Shown: positions 18,466 to 28,382, counted from the stretch's first letter. The stretch is DNA of 64,000 nt from CAWHNT01 sp963830775 (GCA_963830775.1 CAWHNT010000046.1:83397-147396); one strand, 5' to 3'. Made by a program: numbers and translations. Notes: generated by a model not told the origin, from the sequence alone.

Positions 18466-19802
18466 GCGGCAGGCTGACCCGGAGGGCCGCCCTCCTGACC
18501 TCGGGCCTGGCCCTTTCCGGTTGCGGTGGGGGTGGCAGCTCCTGGTTCGGCGAGAGCGAGGACGCGCCGCTGCCGGGTGCGCGCAAGTCGGTCCTGCTGC
18601 TCGACGAGGACGTCCGGGCCGATCCCGAGATCGCCGCCACCCCGATCACGCTGCCGCGGCCGCGGCGCAACGCCGAGTGGCCGCAGGCGGGCGGCATCGC
18701 CACCCATGCCATGTACCACCTGGAGGCCGCCGACACGCTGCGTCCGGCCTGGACCGCCGACATCGGGGCGGGGGCCGGACGGCGCTCGCGCCTCCTGGCG
18801 ACCCCGGTCGCGGCCCCCGGCATCGTGTTCACGATCAACTCCGAGGACCGGGTTTCCGCCTTCAGCACCTCCGACGGCCGCGAGGCCTGGCGGATCCGGG
18901 CCCAGGAGCGGGGCTCGGGCGACCGGCTCGGCAGCGGCGGCCTCGCCTACGACAATGGCCGCCTCTTCGTCACCGGCGGCAGCGGCGACGTGCTGGCCCT
19001 CGACCCCGGCTCCGGGGCCGAGATCTGGCGGAGTGCCGTCAAGGCCCCGGTCCGCGCGGCACCGACCATCGCCGAGGGCCGGGTGCTCGTGCTGGCGGCG
19101 GACAACCAGCTCTTCGCCCTCGACGCCGGCACGGGTGCGGTGCAGTGGCGCCATGCCGGCGTGTTCGAGCAGGCGGGCATCCTGGGCGGTGCGTCGCCTG
19201 CGGCCACGAGCGGCCTCGTCGTCGCCGCCTACTCCTCGGGCGAGGTGTTCGGGCTCGAGCTCGCGAGCGGCCGTCCCTTGTGGTCCGACACCGTGCTCCG
19301 CCCGCGCCGCACGCTGGCGATCAACACCATCAGCGACATCATCGGCGATCCCGTGATCGACCGCGACATCGTCGTCGTCGCCGGCATCAGCGGCGAGATG
19401 GTGGCGCTCGACGTGTCCCGCGGCGAGCGGATCTGGTCGACCAACGTCACCTCGACCCAGATGCCCTGGGTCGCCGGCGAGGTCGTCTACCTGCTGACCG
19501 AGCGCAACGAGCTGGTCTGCCTCCTGCGCAACACCGGCCGCATCCGCTGGGTGAGCCCCCTGGGCCAGCTCGCCGACCCCGAGGACGCCGATTCCGAGCG
19601 TGTGCGTTGGGTCGGGCCGATCCTGGTCACCGACCGGCTCCTAGTCGCCAGCAGCCGGCGCGACATCATGACGGTCTCGCCCTACACCGGCGAGATCATC
19701 GGCAAGGCCCGCCTCGACGGCCCGGTGAGCCTGCCCCCGATCGTGGCCGACGGAGCGGTCTACCTCCTCACCGACGGCGGCGACCTGATCGCCTATCGCT
19801 GA
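18462..19802 (+). CDS. bamB: Outer membrane protein assembly factor BamB
   Basis: A 446-residue lipoprotein of the BAM complex that helps fold outer-membrane beta-barrels. The lipobox is ALSGCGGGG near residue 20. The rest is a PQQ-type eight-bladed propeller with repeated blades such as VFTINSEDRVSAFSTSDGREAW, LFVTGGSGDVLALDPGSGAEIW and VYLLTDGGDLIAYR at the C-terminus. It overlaps the upstream YfgM-like gene by four bases and is convergent with the methyltransferase, sharing 10 bases. The gene der, which often follows bamB, is absent here. Confidence 0.9.
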   Translation: MSGRLTRRAALLTSGLALSGCGGGGSSWFGESEDAPLPGARKSVLLLDEDVRADPEIAATPITLPRPRRNAEWPQAGGIATHAMYHLEAADTLRPAWTADIGAGAGRRSRLLATPVAAPGIVFTINSEDRVSAFSTSDGREAWRIRAQERGSGDRLGSGGLAYDNGRLFVTGGSGDVLALDPGSGAEIWRSAVKAPVRAAPTIAEGRVLVLAADNQLFALDAGTGAVQWRHAGVFEQAGILGGASPAATSGLVVAAYSSGEVFGLELASGRPLWSDTVLRPRRTLAINTISDIIGDPVIDRDIVVVAGISGEMVALDVSRGERIWSTNVTSTQMPWVAGEVVYLLTERNELVCLLRNTGRIRWVSPLGQLADPEDADSERVRWVGPILVTDRLLVASSRRDIMTVSPYTGEIIGKARLDGPVSLPPIVADGAVYLLTDGGDLIAYR

Positions 19803-20623
19803 TCTGCCCGCGCAGTCACTTCCAGAAGACCCAGGCGGCCCTCGCTCAGATTGCGCTGGAGATTCCGGCTCACCGGTAACGCCTCGGCACCGAAGAGGAC
19901 GCTGAGCACCAGCGCCGGTGCCTCGCTCGCCCGCAGCCGGCGGTCCTGCGCTTCGATCGACCGGCGGCCCGCCTCGCTGGTGTCATGCCAGCTCTGAATG
20001 GCAAAGCCCGCAGCCTCGAGCAGCCGGCGCAGCTCCTCGGGCGTGACGAGGTGGCTGAGCCCCGCGTGCGACGCCCAGGGTACCGGGAAGGACGGCTCGC
20101 CGCCCGGCCCCTGGACCACATCGTAGATCGCCAGCATCCCGCCCGGCCGGAGAACGCGGTGCATCTCGCCGTAGAGCCGCGGCTTGTCGGCGATGTTCAT
20201 GGCGACGTGCTGGGTCCAGGCGATGTCGAAGGAGGCGTCGGGGAACGGCAGGTCGAGGGCGTCGGCCTGCCGGTACTCGACCCGGTCCGAGAGGCCTGTC
20301 CAGGCCGCGAGCTCGGTCGCCACGGCACAGTAGGCCTCGGTCAGGTCGATGCCGACGACGTGGCAGCCATAGGTGGCGGCCAGATGGCGGGACGGGCCGC
20401 CCAGGCCCGAGCCGATGTCGAGGACCCTGCTGGCGGCCGTGGGCCGCAGCCGTGCTGCCAGCTCTTCCGTCGCCTGCCGGCCGCGGATGTGGAACTCGTC
20501 GATGGCCGCGAGATCGGCCGGCGTCAGATGGTCGAGGTCCTTGCCCGCGCCGCGCAGGCGATCGCGGATGGTCGCGATCAGGCCCGGGCGGGCGTAGTGC
20601 TGCTCGACCCTGTCGCCGGGCAC
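19793..20623 (-). CDS. Class I SAM-dependent methyltransferase
   Basis: A 276-residue Methyltransf_11-type enzyme. Motif I is VLDIGSGLGGPSRHLA near residue 70, followed by VVGIDLTEAY (acidic end of strand 2), then QADALDLPFPDASFDIAW and VLRPGGMLAIYDVV. The motif I flavour (GSGLGGPSR) and an N-terminal HYARPGLIATIRD resemble small-molecule N- or C-methyltransferases of the sarcosine/tocopherol group. The substrate is not determined. It shares a direction with the SGNH hydrolase gene, which starts upstream on the same strand and ends 9 bases before it. Confidence 0.83.
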   Translation of the reverse strand: MPGDRVEQHYARPGLIATIRDRLRGAGKDLDHLTPADLAAIDEFHIRGRQATEELAARLRPTAASRVLDIGSGLGGPSRHLAATYGCHVVGIDLTEAYCAVATELAAWTGLSDRVEYRQADALDLPFPDASFDIAWTQHVAMNIADKPRLYGEMHRVLRPGGMLAIYDVVQGPGGEPSFPVPWASHAGLSHLVTPEELRRLLEAAGFAIQSWHDTSEAGRRSIEAQDRRLRASEAPALVLSVLFGAEALPVSRNLQRNLSEGRLGLLEVTARADQR

Positions 20624-20631
20624 AGGCGCCG

Positions 20632-21405
20632 CTAAGGCGTGACGGTCGCGGGCACGACCGCGGCAGCCGTCGCCACTGTCTCGCCCGCCGGGACCAGCAT
20701 GTCGGCCACGTCCAGCGCCAGGCAGCGGTAGCTGGCATCCGTCATGTGCAGGCCGTCCTTGGAGTAGATCGTACTGACGGCGAGGGTCCCGCCCGAGATC
20801 CAGCCCAGCATCCTCTCGTGGCGCGAGAAGAGCGGTGTGCCGGTGGCCTTGGCGACCTTCGCGATCATGCCGCTCATGGCGGCGATCGCCTGCTCGTCCT
20901 CGGCCCTGGGTACCGGCTGCGGGTCCATGAGAAGCAGTGCTGCCCCCTGCTCCTTGATCTGGCCGATGCCATCGAGAAGCTGGGCCTGCACTTGGTCCAG
21001 CGGCAGGCCGCGCAACGCGTCGTTCGTGCCCACCTGCCAGATCACGAGGTCGGGCTTCTGCTGCAGCACGTCACGATCCAGGCGGCGCAGATTGTCGGCC
21101 ACCACCTCGCCACCGATGCCCTTGTTCAGCACCTCGACCGTGGTCCCGGGCAGCCGGTCGGCGAGCGCCAAAGCGAGCTGTGCCGGGTAGGTACGCGACG
21201 GACCACTGGCACCGACACCCTGCGTGCTCGACGAGCCCACGGCCACGATCCGCAACGGGCGCATGGCCTCGGCCCGGCCGAGCCCGGTAAGGAGGGCTGG
21301 TGCCTGGAAGGTCACCGTCGGTGCCCGACATTCCTCCGCCAACGCGTCAACAGCCACCAAGCACGACAGGCAGGCAGCGGCCAGGGCCGCGAAGCGAAGG
21401 CGCAT
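20632..21405 (-). CDS. Secreted SGNH/GDSL-type hydrolase
   Basis: A 257-residue exported esterase/lipase-like protein. Signal peptide MRLRFAALAAACLSCLVAVDALA is followed by the SGNH blocks. Block I is VAVGSSSTQGVG (nucleophile Ser), block II contains LNKGIGGEVV, block III is WQVGTNDALRG, and block V is KDGLHMTDASY with the Asp and His. Substrates of this group are acyl or acetyl esters, often on surface glycans. It is divergent from the OpgC-like gene, which would fit a role in glycan modification, but this is only inference. Confidence 0.83.
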   Translation of the reverse strand: MRLRFAALAAACLSCLVAVDALAEECRAPTVTFQAPALLTGLGRAEAMRPLRIVAVGSSSTQGVGASGPSRTYPAQLALALADRLPGTTVEVLNKGIGGEVVADNLRRLDRDVLQQKPDLVIWQVGTNDALRGLPLDQVQAQLLDGIGQIKEQGAALLLMDPQPVPRAEDEQAIAAMSGMIAKVAKATGTPLFSRHERMLGWISGGTLAVSTIYSKDGLHMTDASYRCLALDVADMLVPAGETVATAAAVVPATVTP

Positions 21406-21601
21406 CGTTCATCCCGTGGTTTGCTGGGTTCGAGCCTATCTAGGCGCAGCGCCGCTACACTGGAATGGCATCAAGGCCACAGCTTTGAGCAGGCGCTCGC
21501 GAGCCCTGCGCTGCCATCCTGGCTGATCCCGCTGCAACGCGGGAACCGGGCGCCCGCGAGCAATGTTGTCAGGCACGGCCCAGTGGCCATGGAGATCTGG
21601 C

Positions 21602-22804
21602 GTGGGACGGGTGAAGCTCCTGGACGGGCTGCGTGGCGCCTGCCTCATCCTGATGACCATCACCCATCTGCATTTCGGGCGCGAGTACCTCGTCGGTTAC
21701 CTGCACATCAAGCAGCTCGGCTTTGCGGACAGCGCGCAAGGCTTCATCTTTCTTTCCGGCCTCCTGGTCGGCCTCGTCGGCATGCGACAATATGGCCGGG
21801 AGGGGATGGCGCCGGTCCGCAAGCGCTACTGGTGGCGTGCCGCCGAGCTCTATGGCTGGCACCTGGCGCTCCTGCTCGTCATCCTGCTCGCCTCCCGCCT
21901 GCTTCCCTTCGGCTGGGTCGCCTGGCGCGACTGGCTGCAGCAGCTCTTCGGCGACGGCGGTGCCTATGCCATTGCCGCGGCGGGCCTGCTCTACCAGCCC
22001 ACCTATCTCGATATCCTGCCGCAATACATGCTCTACATCCTGGCGGCACCGCTTGCGATCCGCCTCGTCGCCGAGGGCAGGACCGGCATAGCGCTGGCCG
22101 TCACGCTGGGCCTGTGGCTGGTGGCGCAGGCCGGGCTGCTCGCCACTCCCATGGCCTGGCTCGACCGCGCCATCGTCATCGGCGGCACCGACATCACGCT
22201 TCGTGCCGCCTTCAACCCGCTGGGCTGGCAGCTCGCCTTCTTCAGCGGCCTGATCATCGGCTGCCTGCTCCAGGGCGGGTCCGTTCGCACCGAGGAGATC
22301 TTCCCGCGCCGCAGCCCGGCTTTGGCCCAGCTCGCGTTCGGGCTCCTGGTCGCCTGCATGGTGCTCCGCCTGGCGCTGACCTTCGGCCTCCTCGACGAGC
22401 ACTCGATCGGCCAGCTCGCCAGCGTCGAGCGCCGCAGCGACCTGGGCCTGCTCCCCACCCTCAACTTCGCCGCCCTCGCCTACCTGATCGGCTGGCTGGT
22501 GAGCGCAGCACCGCACGCGGAGGACGGCCGGCTGCGGCGTCTGAGCCGGATGCTGCGCGATCTCCTGGGCCATCCCTGGCTGATGATGCTGGGCCGGCAC
22601 TCGCTCATGGTCTTCGTCTACCACGTGCTGCTGATCTACGCGCTGCGCTGGCTCGATGCCTGGGCTGGCGGCATCCCCGACCCCTGGTTCAGCTTCATGG
22701 CCCTGGGTGCGATCACAAGCCTCTTCCTCGTCGCGGCCCTGCTCGACCTTCGGCGGAACGCTGCCCCGCGGCCAATTGCCGTCCCGGCTACCGCCCAAGC
22801 CTGA
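21602..22804 (+). CDS. OpgC-domain membrane protein
   Basis: A 400-residue polytopic inner-membrane protein of the OpgC family, which includes the succinyltransferase that decorates periplasmic glucans. The opening MGRVKLLDGLRGACLILM and the HLHFGREYLVGYLHIKQLGF segment match the family, followed by about ten hydrophobic helices. HSLMVFVYHVLLIYALRWL near the end is the usual penultimate helix. GTG 21602 is selected because GGAG at 21591-21594 lies seven bases upstream. No OpgG/OpgH genes are nearby. The acyl donor and acceptor cannot be told from sequence. Confidence 0.8.
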   Translation: MGRVKLLDGLRGACLILMTITHLHFGREYLVGYLHIKQLGFADSAQGFIFLSGLLVGLVGMRQYGREGMAPVRKRYWWRAAELYGWHLALLLVILLASRLLPFGWVAWRDWLQQLFGDGGAYAIAAAGLLYQPTYLDILPQYMLYILAAPLAIRLVAEGRTGIALAVTLGLWLVAQAGLLATPMAWLDRAIVIGGTDITLRAAFNPLGWQLAFFSGLIIGCLLQGGSVRTEEIFPRRSPALAQLAFGLLVACMVLRLALTFGLLDEHSIGQLASVERRSDLGLLPTLNFAALAYLIGWLVSAAPHAEDGRLRRLSRMLRDLLGHPWLMMLGRHSLMVFVYHVLLIYALRWLDAWAGGIPDPWFSFMALGAITSLFLVAALLDLRRNAAPRPIAVPATAQA

Positions 22805-24312
22805 GCCTGGCGGCAGCGTCGTCGGCCAAGTCCGGCAGCCTCCGGTCGGCCCGCAGACGTAGCCACGTAGCGTCGGGAATCTCGATCAGGCTGCTCTGGT
22901 GGCGCACCACCTCGATATCGGCGTCCGAGGCATCGCCCTTCCGTGCTCCGACGCGAGCCTCGAGCACGTCGTCGGGCGCCTCGAGCCAGATTCCGTCGAA
23001 GGGCACGCCGCAGGCACAGGCCAGGGCTGCGAGCGCCGCCCTCTCCTGCTCGCGGGCATAGACGGCATCGCAGATCACGGCCCGGCCAGCGCGCAGCAGG
23101 GTCGTCGCCCGCTCCAGCATGCAGCCATAGACCCGAGCACTCATCTCGGCCGAATAGGCTTCCGGTGGCAGACGCTCGGTCGGCGCGCGGCCGAGCAGCC
23201 ACTTGCGGATCACGTCGCTGCGCAGGAGGACGGCACCGGGCATAGGCTCGAGATGCGGAGCGAGGGCGGCGGCGAGCGTGGACTTGCCGGTGCCCGAACG
23301 ACCCGCCACCGCGATCAGGCGTGGGCTCGCCGGTGCCAGGGCTGCGCGCGCAAGGGCGAGATAGGTCCGGGCCGGCTCGCGGTTTCCGGAGAAGCCCTCG
23401 ACCTTGGCCCGGACGGTCGCACGGACCGCGAGGAAGAGCGGCAGCAGTGCCAGCCCACGATCGTCCGGCGACCGGTCGCCATAGGCCTGGAGCAGCCGGC
23501 ACGCCTCGGACCGGAGCCCGCGGTCGAGGAGATCCATGACCAGGAACGCCAGGTCGTAGAGCACGTCGATCGAGGCGAGCTCCTCGCTGAACTCGAGGCA
23601 GTCGAAGAGGACGGGCTGGCCGTCGAGGAGCACGATGTTGCGCAGGTGCAGGTCGCCATGGCAGCGGCGCACCTTGCCTGCGGCACGGCGCTCCTCCAGC
23701 AGCGTGGTGACCCGATCCAGCTCCGCAGCCGTGGCATCGTTGAGTGCAGCCACCTCGCGGCTCGGCGAAGACCGCCGGCACGAGGCTGCGCAAGTCGCCT
23801 CCATTGCCCTCGACCACCGACCGCATCGCATGGTCGCCGCCGCGATCGGGCGTCACCTCGGCCGCCGCGTGGAAGTCCGCGATCACCTCCGCCAGCCGGT
23901 CCACGAGGGCAGGCGTCAGCTCCCCGCGGCCGGCCACCTCGTCGAGCTGATCGCCGGCCGGGAAGCGCCGCATCCGCAGCAGCCACTCGACCGGCAGGCC
24001 AGGCCCGTCCAGCGCCAGCGCTCCGTCATCAGCACGGGTGACTGGCATGACGGCCTCGTAGAGCTGCGGAGCCGTGCGCCGGTTCAGCTCCAGCTCGGCC
24101 CGGATGGCCGCCTCGCGCCTGGCGAGCGTCGAGAGGTCCATGAAGCTGAACCGCACCGCGCGCTTCATCTTCCACGCCCGTTCCCGGCCGAGGAGGATAT
24201 GGGCACCGTGGGTGTCGATCCGCTCCACGGGCTCGCCAAGGCCGCCGTTCTCCAGGAAGCGCAACACTGCCTCCTGCGCGCCCGCACCCTCCCCGCTTGT
24301 CGCCTCCGCCAC
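22788..24312 (-). pseudogene. APH-like / AAA kinase fusion protein (one frameshift)
   Basis: A two-domain protein of ~508 residues after correction. The N-terminal half is aminoglycoside-phosphotransferase-like, with VRRCHGDLHLRNIVLLDG as the catalytic Brenner motif and VLFDCLEFSEELASIDVLYD as the metal-binding stretch. The C-terminal half is a P-loop kinase with VAGRSGTGKSTLAAALA as Walker A and an RSDVIRKWLLG segment after it, as in gluconokinase-like AAA_33 proteins. This fusion is widespread in proteobacteria and of unknown substrate. The frame breaks near 23757 (coding strand GCCGAGCCGCGAGG, one base too many). The end overlaps the OpgC-like gene end by 17 bases. Confidence 0.82.
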
Positions 24313-24352
24313 GAGCCCTTACACCCGGCCGGCGGAATTCAAGGGATTGGCC

Positions 24353-25363
24353 ATGGCCTCCTCGGCAATCAGGCACGATTTCGCGGCCCTCGTCGGCAAC
24401 ACGCCGCTGGTGCGCCTCAAGCGCGTGTCGGAGATGACCGGCTGCGAGATCCTGGGCAAGTGCGAGTTCCTCAATCCCGGCGGCAGCGTCAAGGACCGGG
24501 CGGCGCTGGCCATCATCGCCGATGCCGAGGAGCGGGGCCAGCTTCGCCCCGGCGGGGTGATCGTCGAGGGCACGGCCGGCAATACCGGCATCGGCCTTGC
24601 CCTGGTCGGCAACACCCGCGGCTACCGCACCGTCATCGTCATCCCCGAGACGCAGAGTGCCGAGAAGATGGACATGCTCCGTCTGGTCGGCGCCGAGCTG
24701 CGCCCGGTTCCGGCCGTGCCCTACCGCGACCCCAACAACTATGTGAAGGTAGCGGGCCGCCTGGCTGAGGAGCTGGCCCGCACCGAGCCCAACGGTGCCA
24801 TCTGGGCCAACCAGTTCGACAATGTCGCCAACCGCACAGGCCACTACCGCACCACCGGCCCCGAGGTCTGGGAGCAGACCGCGGGCACGGTCGACGCCTT
24901 CACCTGCGCCATCGGCACCGGCGGCACGCTGGCCGGTGTCGCCATGTTCCTGAAGGAGCGCAACCCCGCGGTGCGGATCGTGGCGGCCGACCCCATGGGT
25001 GCGGCGCTCTACCATTACTACAAGCACGGCGAGCTCAAGGCCGAGGGCAGCTCGATCACCGAGGGCATCGGCCAGGGCCGGATCACCGCCAATCTCGAAG
25101 GTGCGCCCATCGACGATGCGGTGCAGATCCCGGATGAGGAGGCCCTGCCCTACGTCTTCGACCTTGTCCGCGAGGAGGGCCTGGTGCTCGGCGGCTCGTC
25201 CGGCATCAACATCGCCGGTGCCGTCCGCGTCGCCAAGGAGCTGGGCCCGGGCCACACGATCGTGACCGTGCTCTGCGACTACGGCACCCGCTACCAGTCC
25301 AAGCTCTTCAACCCGGACTTCCTGCGCGAGAAGGGCCTGCCCTACCCCGAATGGCTGGCGTGA
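24353..25363 (+). CDS. Cysteine synthase A-like PLP enzyme
   Basis: A 336-residue fold-type II PLP enzyme that would make cysteine from O-acetylserine and sulfide. LVGNTPLVRLKRVSE opens the protein, and the PLP lysine is in NPGGSVKDRAAL near residue 45. GTAGNTGIGLAL binds the substrate carboxylate and FTCAIGTGGTLAG binds the PLP phosphate. The C-terminal extension (YGTRYQSKLFNPDFL) is longer than in CysK of E. coli and is typical of the alphaproteobacterial cysteine synthase A group. AAGGG lies ten bases before ATG 24353. The sulfurtransferase gene follows after 8 bases, so the pair probably forms a sulfur-metabolism operon. Confidence 0.88.
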   Translation: MASSAIRHDFAALVGNTPLVRLKRVSEMTGCEILGKCEFLNPGGSVKDRAALAIIADAEERGQLRPGGVIVEGTAGNTGIGLALVGNTRGYRTVIVIPETQSAEKMDMLRLVGAELRPVPAVPYRDPNNYVKVAGRLAEELARTEPNGAIWANQFDNVANRTGHYRTTGPEVWEQTAGTVDAFTCAIGTGGTLAGVAMFLKERNPAVRIVAADPMGAALYHYYKHGELKAEGSSITEGIGQGRITANLEGAPIDDAVQIPDEEALPYVFDLVREEGLVLGGSSGINIAGAVRVAKELGPGHTIVTVLCDYGTRYQSKLFNPDFLREKGLPYPEWLA

Positions 25364-25371
25364 GAGAGCCC

Positions 25372-26220
25372 ATGGCCGAGACCGCTTCGGACCCCCTGGT
25401 CAGCACCTCCTGGCTGGCCGAGCACCTGGACGCCCCCGACATCCGCGTCGTGGACGCCACCTGGTACCTGCCGAACGCCGGCCGCGATCCCCGCGCGGAA
25501 TACGCGGCCGCGCACATCCCCGGTGCCGTCTTCTTCGACATCGACGACATCTCGGATGAGACCAACCCCTATCCGCACATGATCCCGAGTGCCACCAAGT
25601 TCAGCGCCCGGATGCGCAGGCTGGGCCTCGGCGACGGTGCCCGCATCATCGTCTACGACAACAACCGCCTGATGGCCTCGGCCCGTGCCTGGTGGATGCT
25701 GCGCCTCTTCGGCCACTCCGACACGGCCGTCCTCGACGGCGGCCTCGCCAAGTGGCAGGCGGAAGGCCGCCCCGTCGACGACCTGCCGGTGCAGCCGGCC
25801 GAGCGCCACTTCACCGCCCGCCAGAACAACCTGCTGCTCCGCGAGCTCGACCAGATGCGCGCGAACCTGACCCAGAAGCGCGACCAGGTCCTGGACGCCC
25901 GTTCCACCGGCCGCTTCCACGGCCGCGACCCCGAGCCCCGCCCGGGCCTGCGCGGCGGCCACATCCCGGGCTCCACGAGCCTCCCCTACGCCGACCTGAT
26001 CGCCCCCGACGGCACCCTCAAGCCCGCGCCGGAGCTCCGCCGCCGCCTCGACGAGGCCGGCGTCGACCTCGAGGGCCCGATCGTGACGAGCTGCGGCTCC
26101 GGCGTGTCGGCGGCCGTGATCAACCTGGCCCTCCACCGCCTGGGCCGCAGCGACACCGCCCTCTACGACGGCTCATGGGCGGAGTGGGGCGCGCGGACGG
26201 ACACGCCGGTGGCGCGCTGA
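25372..26220 (+). CDS. sseA: Sulfurtransferase, two rhodanese domains (SseA type)
   Basis: A 282-residue tandem-rhodanese protein, probably 3-mercaptopyruvate sulfurtransferase. The inactive N-terminal domain has VVDATWYLPN and AHIPGAVFFDIDDISDE. The C-terminal domain repeats the pattern (VLDARSTGRFHG, GHIPGSTSLPY) and carries the catalytic loop VTSCGSGVSAAV with the active cysteine. The CGSGV(S/T)A loop is the mercaptopyruvate type rather than the thiosulfate type. ATG 25372 is taken because the family starts here; an upstream in-frame start would overlap the cysteine synthase stop. Confidence 0.88.
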   Translation: MAETASDPLVSTSWLAEHLDAPDIRVVDATWYLPNAGRDPRAEYAAAHIPGAVFFDIDDISDETNPYPHMIPSATKFSARMRRLGLGDGARIIVYDNNRLMASARAWWMLRLFGHSDTAVLDGGLAKWQAEGRPVDDLPVQPAERHFTARQNNLLLRELDQMRANLTQKRDQVLDARSTGRFHGRDPEPRPGLRGGHIPGSTSLPYADLIAPDGTLKPAPELRRRLDEAGVDLEGPIVTSCGSGVSAAVINLALHRLGRSDTALYDGSWAEWGARTDTPVAR

Positions 26221-26240
26221 CCGCATCCGCACCGCCCGTC

Positions 26241-26262
26241 ACCCCGGCCTCCGAGCCGGGGT
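26241..26262. terminator. Bidirectional hairpin between convergent genes
   Basis: ACCCCGGC / GCCGGGGT, eight perfect pairs around a CTCCGA loop, flanked by GTC and CCAG. It resembles the GTCACCCCGG...CCGGGGTCC intergenic repeats common in alphaproteobacteria and sits between two convergent genes. Confidence 0.6.
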
Positions 26263-26326
26263 CCAGAGTGGCCGCGCGACGCAGCCGACGTTCTGCCACG
26301 TGGATGCCGTCAGCTCACTGCGCCGC

Positions 26327-27232
26327 TCACGCCCCCGCCCGCCGCAGCCGGTGCTCGCGCAGGTCGAGCCGGTACACGTGCAGCCCGCTCGCCACGATCA
26401 CCACGGCCCCCACGATGGTCCACATGCTGGGCACATCCCCGAACGCGAGATAGCTCGCGATCATCGCCCACAGGAGCTGGACGTAGGTGAACGGGCTCAC
26501 CCGTGAGGCCTCCGCGCGCTGCAGGGCCATGATCACCAGCAGGTGCCCGGCGGCTCCCAGGGCGCCGACCAGGATGAAGATCAGCCACACCCGCATCGTC
26601 GGCGGCTCCCACCAGAACGGGACCAGCGCGCTGAACACGATCATGCCGACCAGCCCGCCATAGAGCAGGGAGACGATGGGCTCGCTCTCGCGCACGAGGC
26701 GGGTGGTGATCTGGTAGAGCGCGTAGGAGAGGGCGCAGCCCAGCGCCAGAACCGCGCCGATGTTCAGGCTGCCGGCCCCGGGCCGGACGATCAGCATGGC
26801 CCCGGCGAAGCCGGCGGCGATGGTGAGCCAGCGCTCCAGGCTCACCCGCTCGCGCAGGACCAGGACCGCGAGCACGGCCACGATGATCGGCGCCATGAAG
26901 ATGATGGCCGCCACCTCGCCCAGCGGCATGAAGATCAGGGCGGTGAAGTTGCAGACGGTGGACAGCAGCAGCAGCATCGAGCGCCCGAGCTGCATGCCCA
27001 CCCGCCGGACGCGCAGCACGTCGACCAGCTTGCCCGGGAAGATGACGACGACGGTGAGCACGTGGAAGAAGTAGCGTGCCCAGATGATCATCACCGTGTT
27101 GTGCTCGTAGGTCAGGCCCTTGACCATCGCGTTCATGACCACGAACAGCAGGCCCGAGAGGCAGATCAGGCCGATCGCCTGGAGCGTGTTCCGCCTGGTG
27201 TCGGGGAAGGTCACGGTGCCGGCCGCGGGCAC
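26327..27232 (-). CDS. DMT-superfamily (EamA) transporter
   Basis: A 301-residue inner-membrane protein with ten predicted helices in two EamA repeats. The first repeat runs from LQAIGLICLSGLLFVVMNAM to FMAPIIVAVLAVLVLRERV. The second starts at IGAVLALGCALSYALYQITTR and ends with FTYVQLLWAMIASYLAFGD. The substrate is unknown; family members export metabolites. The GTG at 27232 begins five bases after the stop of the aldo/keto reductase, so the two are co-transcribed. Uninterrupted. Confidence 0.86.
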   Translation of the reverse strand: MPAAGTVTFPDTRRNTLQAIGLICLSGLLFVVMNAMVKGLTYEHNTVMIIWARYFFHVLTVVVIFPGKLVDVLRVRRVGMQLGRSMLLLLSTVCNFTALIFMPLGEVAAIIFMAPIIVAVLAVLVLRERVSLERWLTIAAGFAGAMLIVRPGAGSLNIGAVLALGCALSYALYQITTRLVRESEPIVSLLYGGLVGMIVFSALVPFWWEPPTMRVWLIFILVGALGAAGHLLVIMALQRAEASRVSPFTYVQLLWAMIASYLAFGDVPSMWTIVGAVVIVASGLHVYRLDLREHRLRRAGA

Positions 27233-27236
27233 GCGC

Positions 27237-28208
27237 TCAGAAGCCCTCTCCGTAGCTGGCGTCGATCCGGGCCAGCGCCGCGTCGGGCAGCGGCCCGGCC
27301 TCGAACGCCGCCAGCGCCTCGTCCAGCTGATCCAGCGTGGCCAGGCCCACCACCACGGTCGACAGGTCGGGGTTCGCCAGGGCGAAGCGGATCGCCGCCT
27401 GGGCCCGGGTGCCGTAATCGGTGCCGAGCCGGTCGAAGATCGCCCGTGCCCGTGCCGCCTCCTGCTCCAGCGCCGCGTCGGCGGCGACCACGACCTCGCG
27501 ACCGTGGCGCGTGTCGCTCGCCAGCACGCCGGCGGCCAGGACACGGATGTTCATGATGCCCATGTCCTGCGCCCGGCAGGCCGCGATCACGCCCGCGAAG
27601 TCCTGCCCGCGCCAGTTCAGCGGCATGGAGCGCGCGGCACTCGGGTTCAGCATGTTGTAGTAGACCTGGGCGGTGTCGAAGCGGCCGGAGCGCAGCACCT
27701 CGACGATCGCCGCCGTCTCGCCCAGGGCGGTGAGGCCGTGATGGCCGAAATAGCCTTCGCCCCGCAGACGGTCGAAGATGTCGGCGACGCCACCCGGGCG
27801 CAGGATCTCGTCGACGCCCAGGAGATGCCGCTCGGTCGTGGCTCCGATCTGGTTGTGGAGCTGGAACAGCGCCACCCGGTCGGTCCGGAGCCGGGTCAGG
27901 CTTTCCTCCAGCGAGCGGCGGATCTGGCCTTCCAGATCGCCCTGTGCCGAGGGGTCGATCCGGACCTTGGTCGAGATCTGGAGCTTGTGGCCGATGCCGG
28001 GCAGAAGGCGGCCGAGCCCGCGCTCGCTTTCGCCCTTCCCATAATCGGCTGCCGTGTCGATCCAGTTGCAGCCCGCGGCGATCACCCGGTCCAGTGCCTC
28101 GAGGCGGACCTCGTCGGCCTCGTTGATCAGGATGCCGCCCACTATTCCCCCGCCGAGGGTGAACTCGGACACCTGCAGGCCGGTCCGGCCGAGACGACGC
28201 TGCTGCAT
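27237..28208 (-). CDS. Aldo/keto reductase
   Basis: A 323-residue NAD(P)H-dependent AKR. The barrel start RRLGRTGLQVSEFTLGGG, the catalytic Asp/Tyr segment NWIDTAADYGKGESERGLG, the lysine in QISTKVRIDP and a histidine in LFQLHNQIG form the tetrad. The cofactor-binding C-terminus has AIRFALANPDLSTVVVGLAT. It belongs to the L-galactose-dehydrogenase-like branch, but the substrate is not determined. ATG 28208 has GGAGG nine bases upstream; ATG 28214 is an alternative. Confidence 0.86.
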   Translation of the reverse strand: MQQRRLGRTGLQVSEFTLGGGIVGGILINEADEVRLEALDRVIAAGCNWIDTAADYGKGESERGLGRLLPGIGHKLQISTKVRIDPSAQGDLEGQIRRSLEESLTRLRTDRVALFQLHNQIGATTERHLLGVDEILRPGGVADIFDRLRGEGYFGHHGLTALGETAAIVEVLRSGRFDTAQVYYNMLNPSAARSMPLNWRGQDFAGVIAACRAQDMGIMNIRVLAAGVLASDTRHGREVVVAADAALEQEAARARAIFDRLGTDYGTRAQAAIRFALANPDLSTVVVGLATLDQLDEALAAFEAGPLPDAALARIDASYGEGF

Positions 28209-28382
28209 GGGCATTGGCCTCCACTCTCCTGCCGTGCAGCATCGTGAACACCGCCCGCCCACGCAACCCGGCCTGCCAGCATACCGCCTGCGCGCCTTTG
28301 CTCCGGACCCAGGACGGCTGGTCTTGACCTTGGCTCCGTTTCGCGCAATCCCCTGGTCGAGCTTGGCTGGATCCACGGCCAG

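Noticed and set aside
21420..21450. GGTTCGAGCC stretch resembling a tRNA T-loop
   Set aside because: No acceptor, D or anticodon stems can be built around it.
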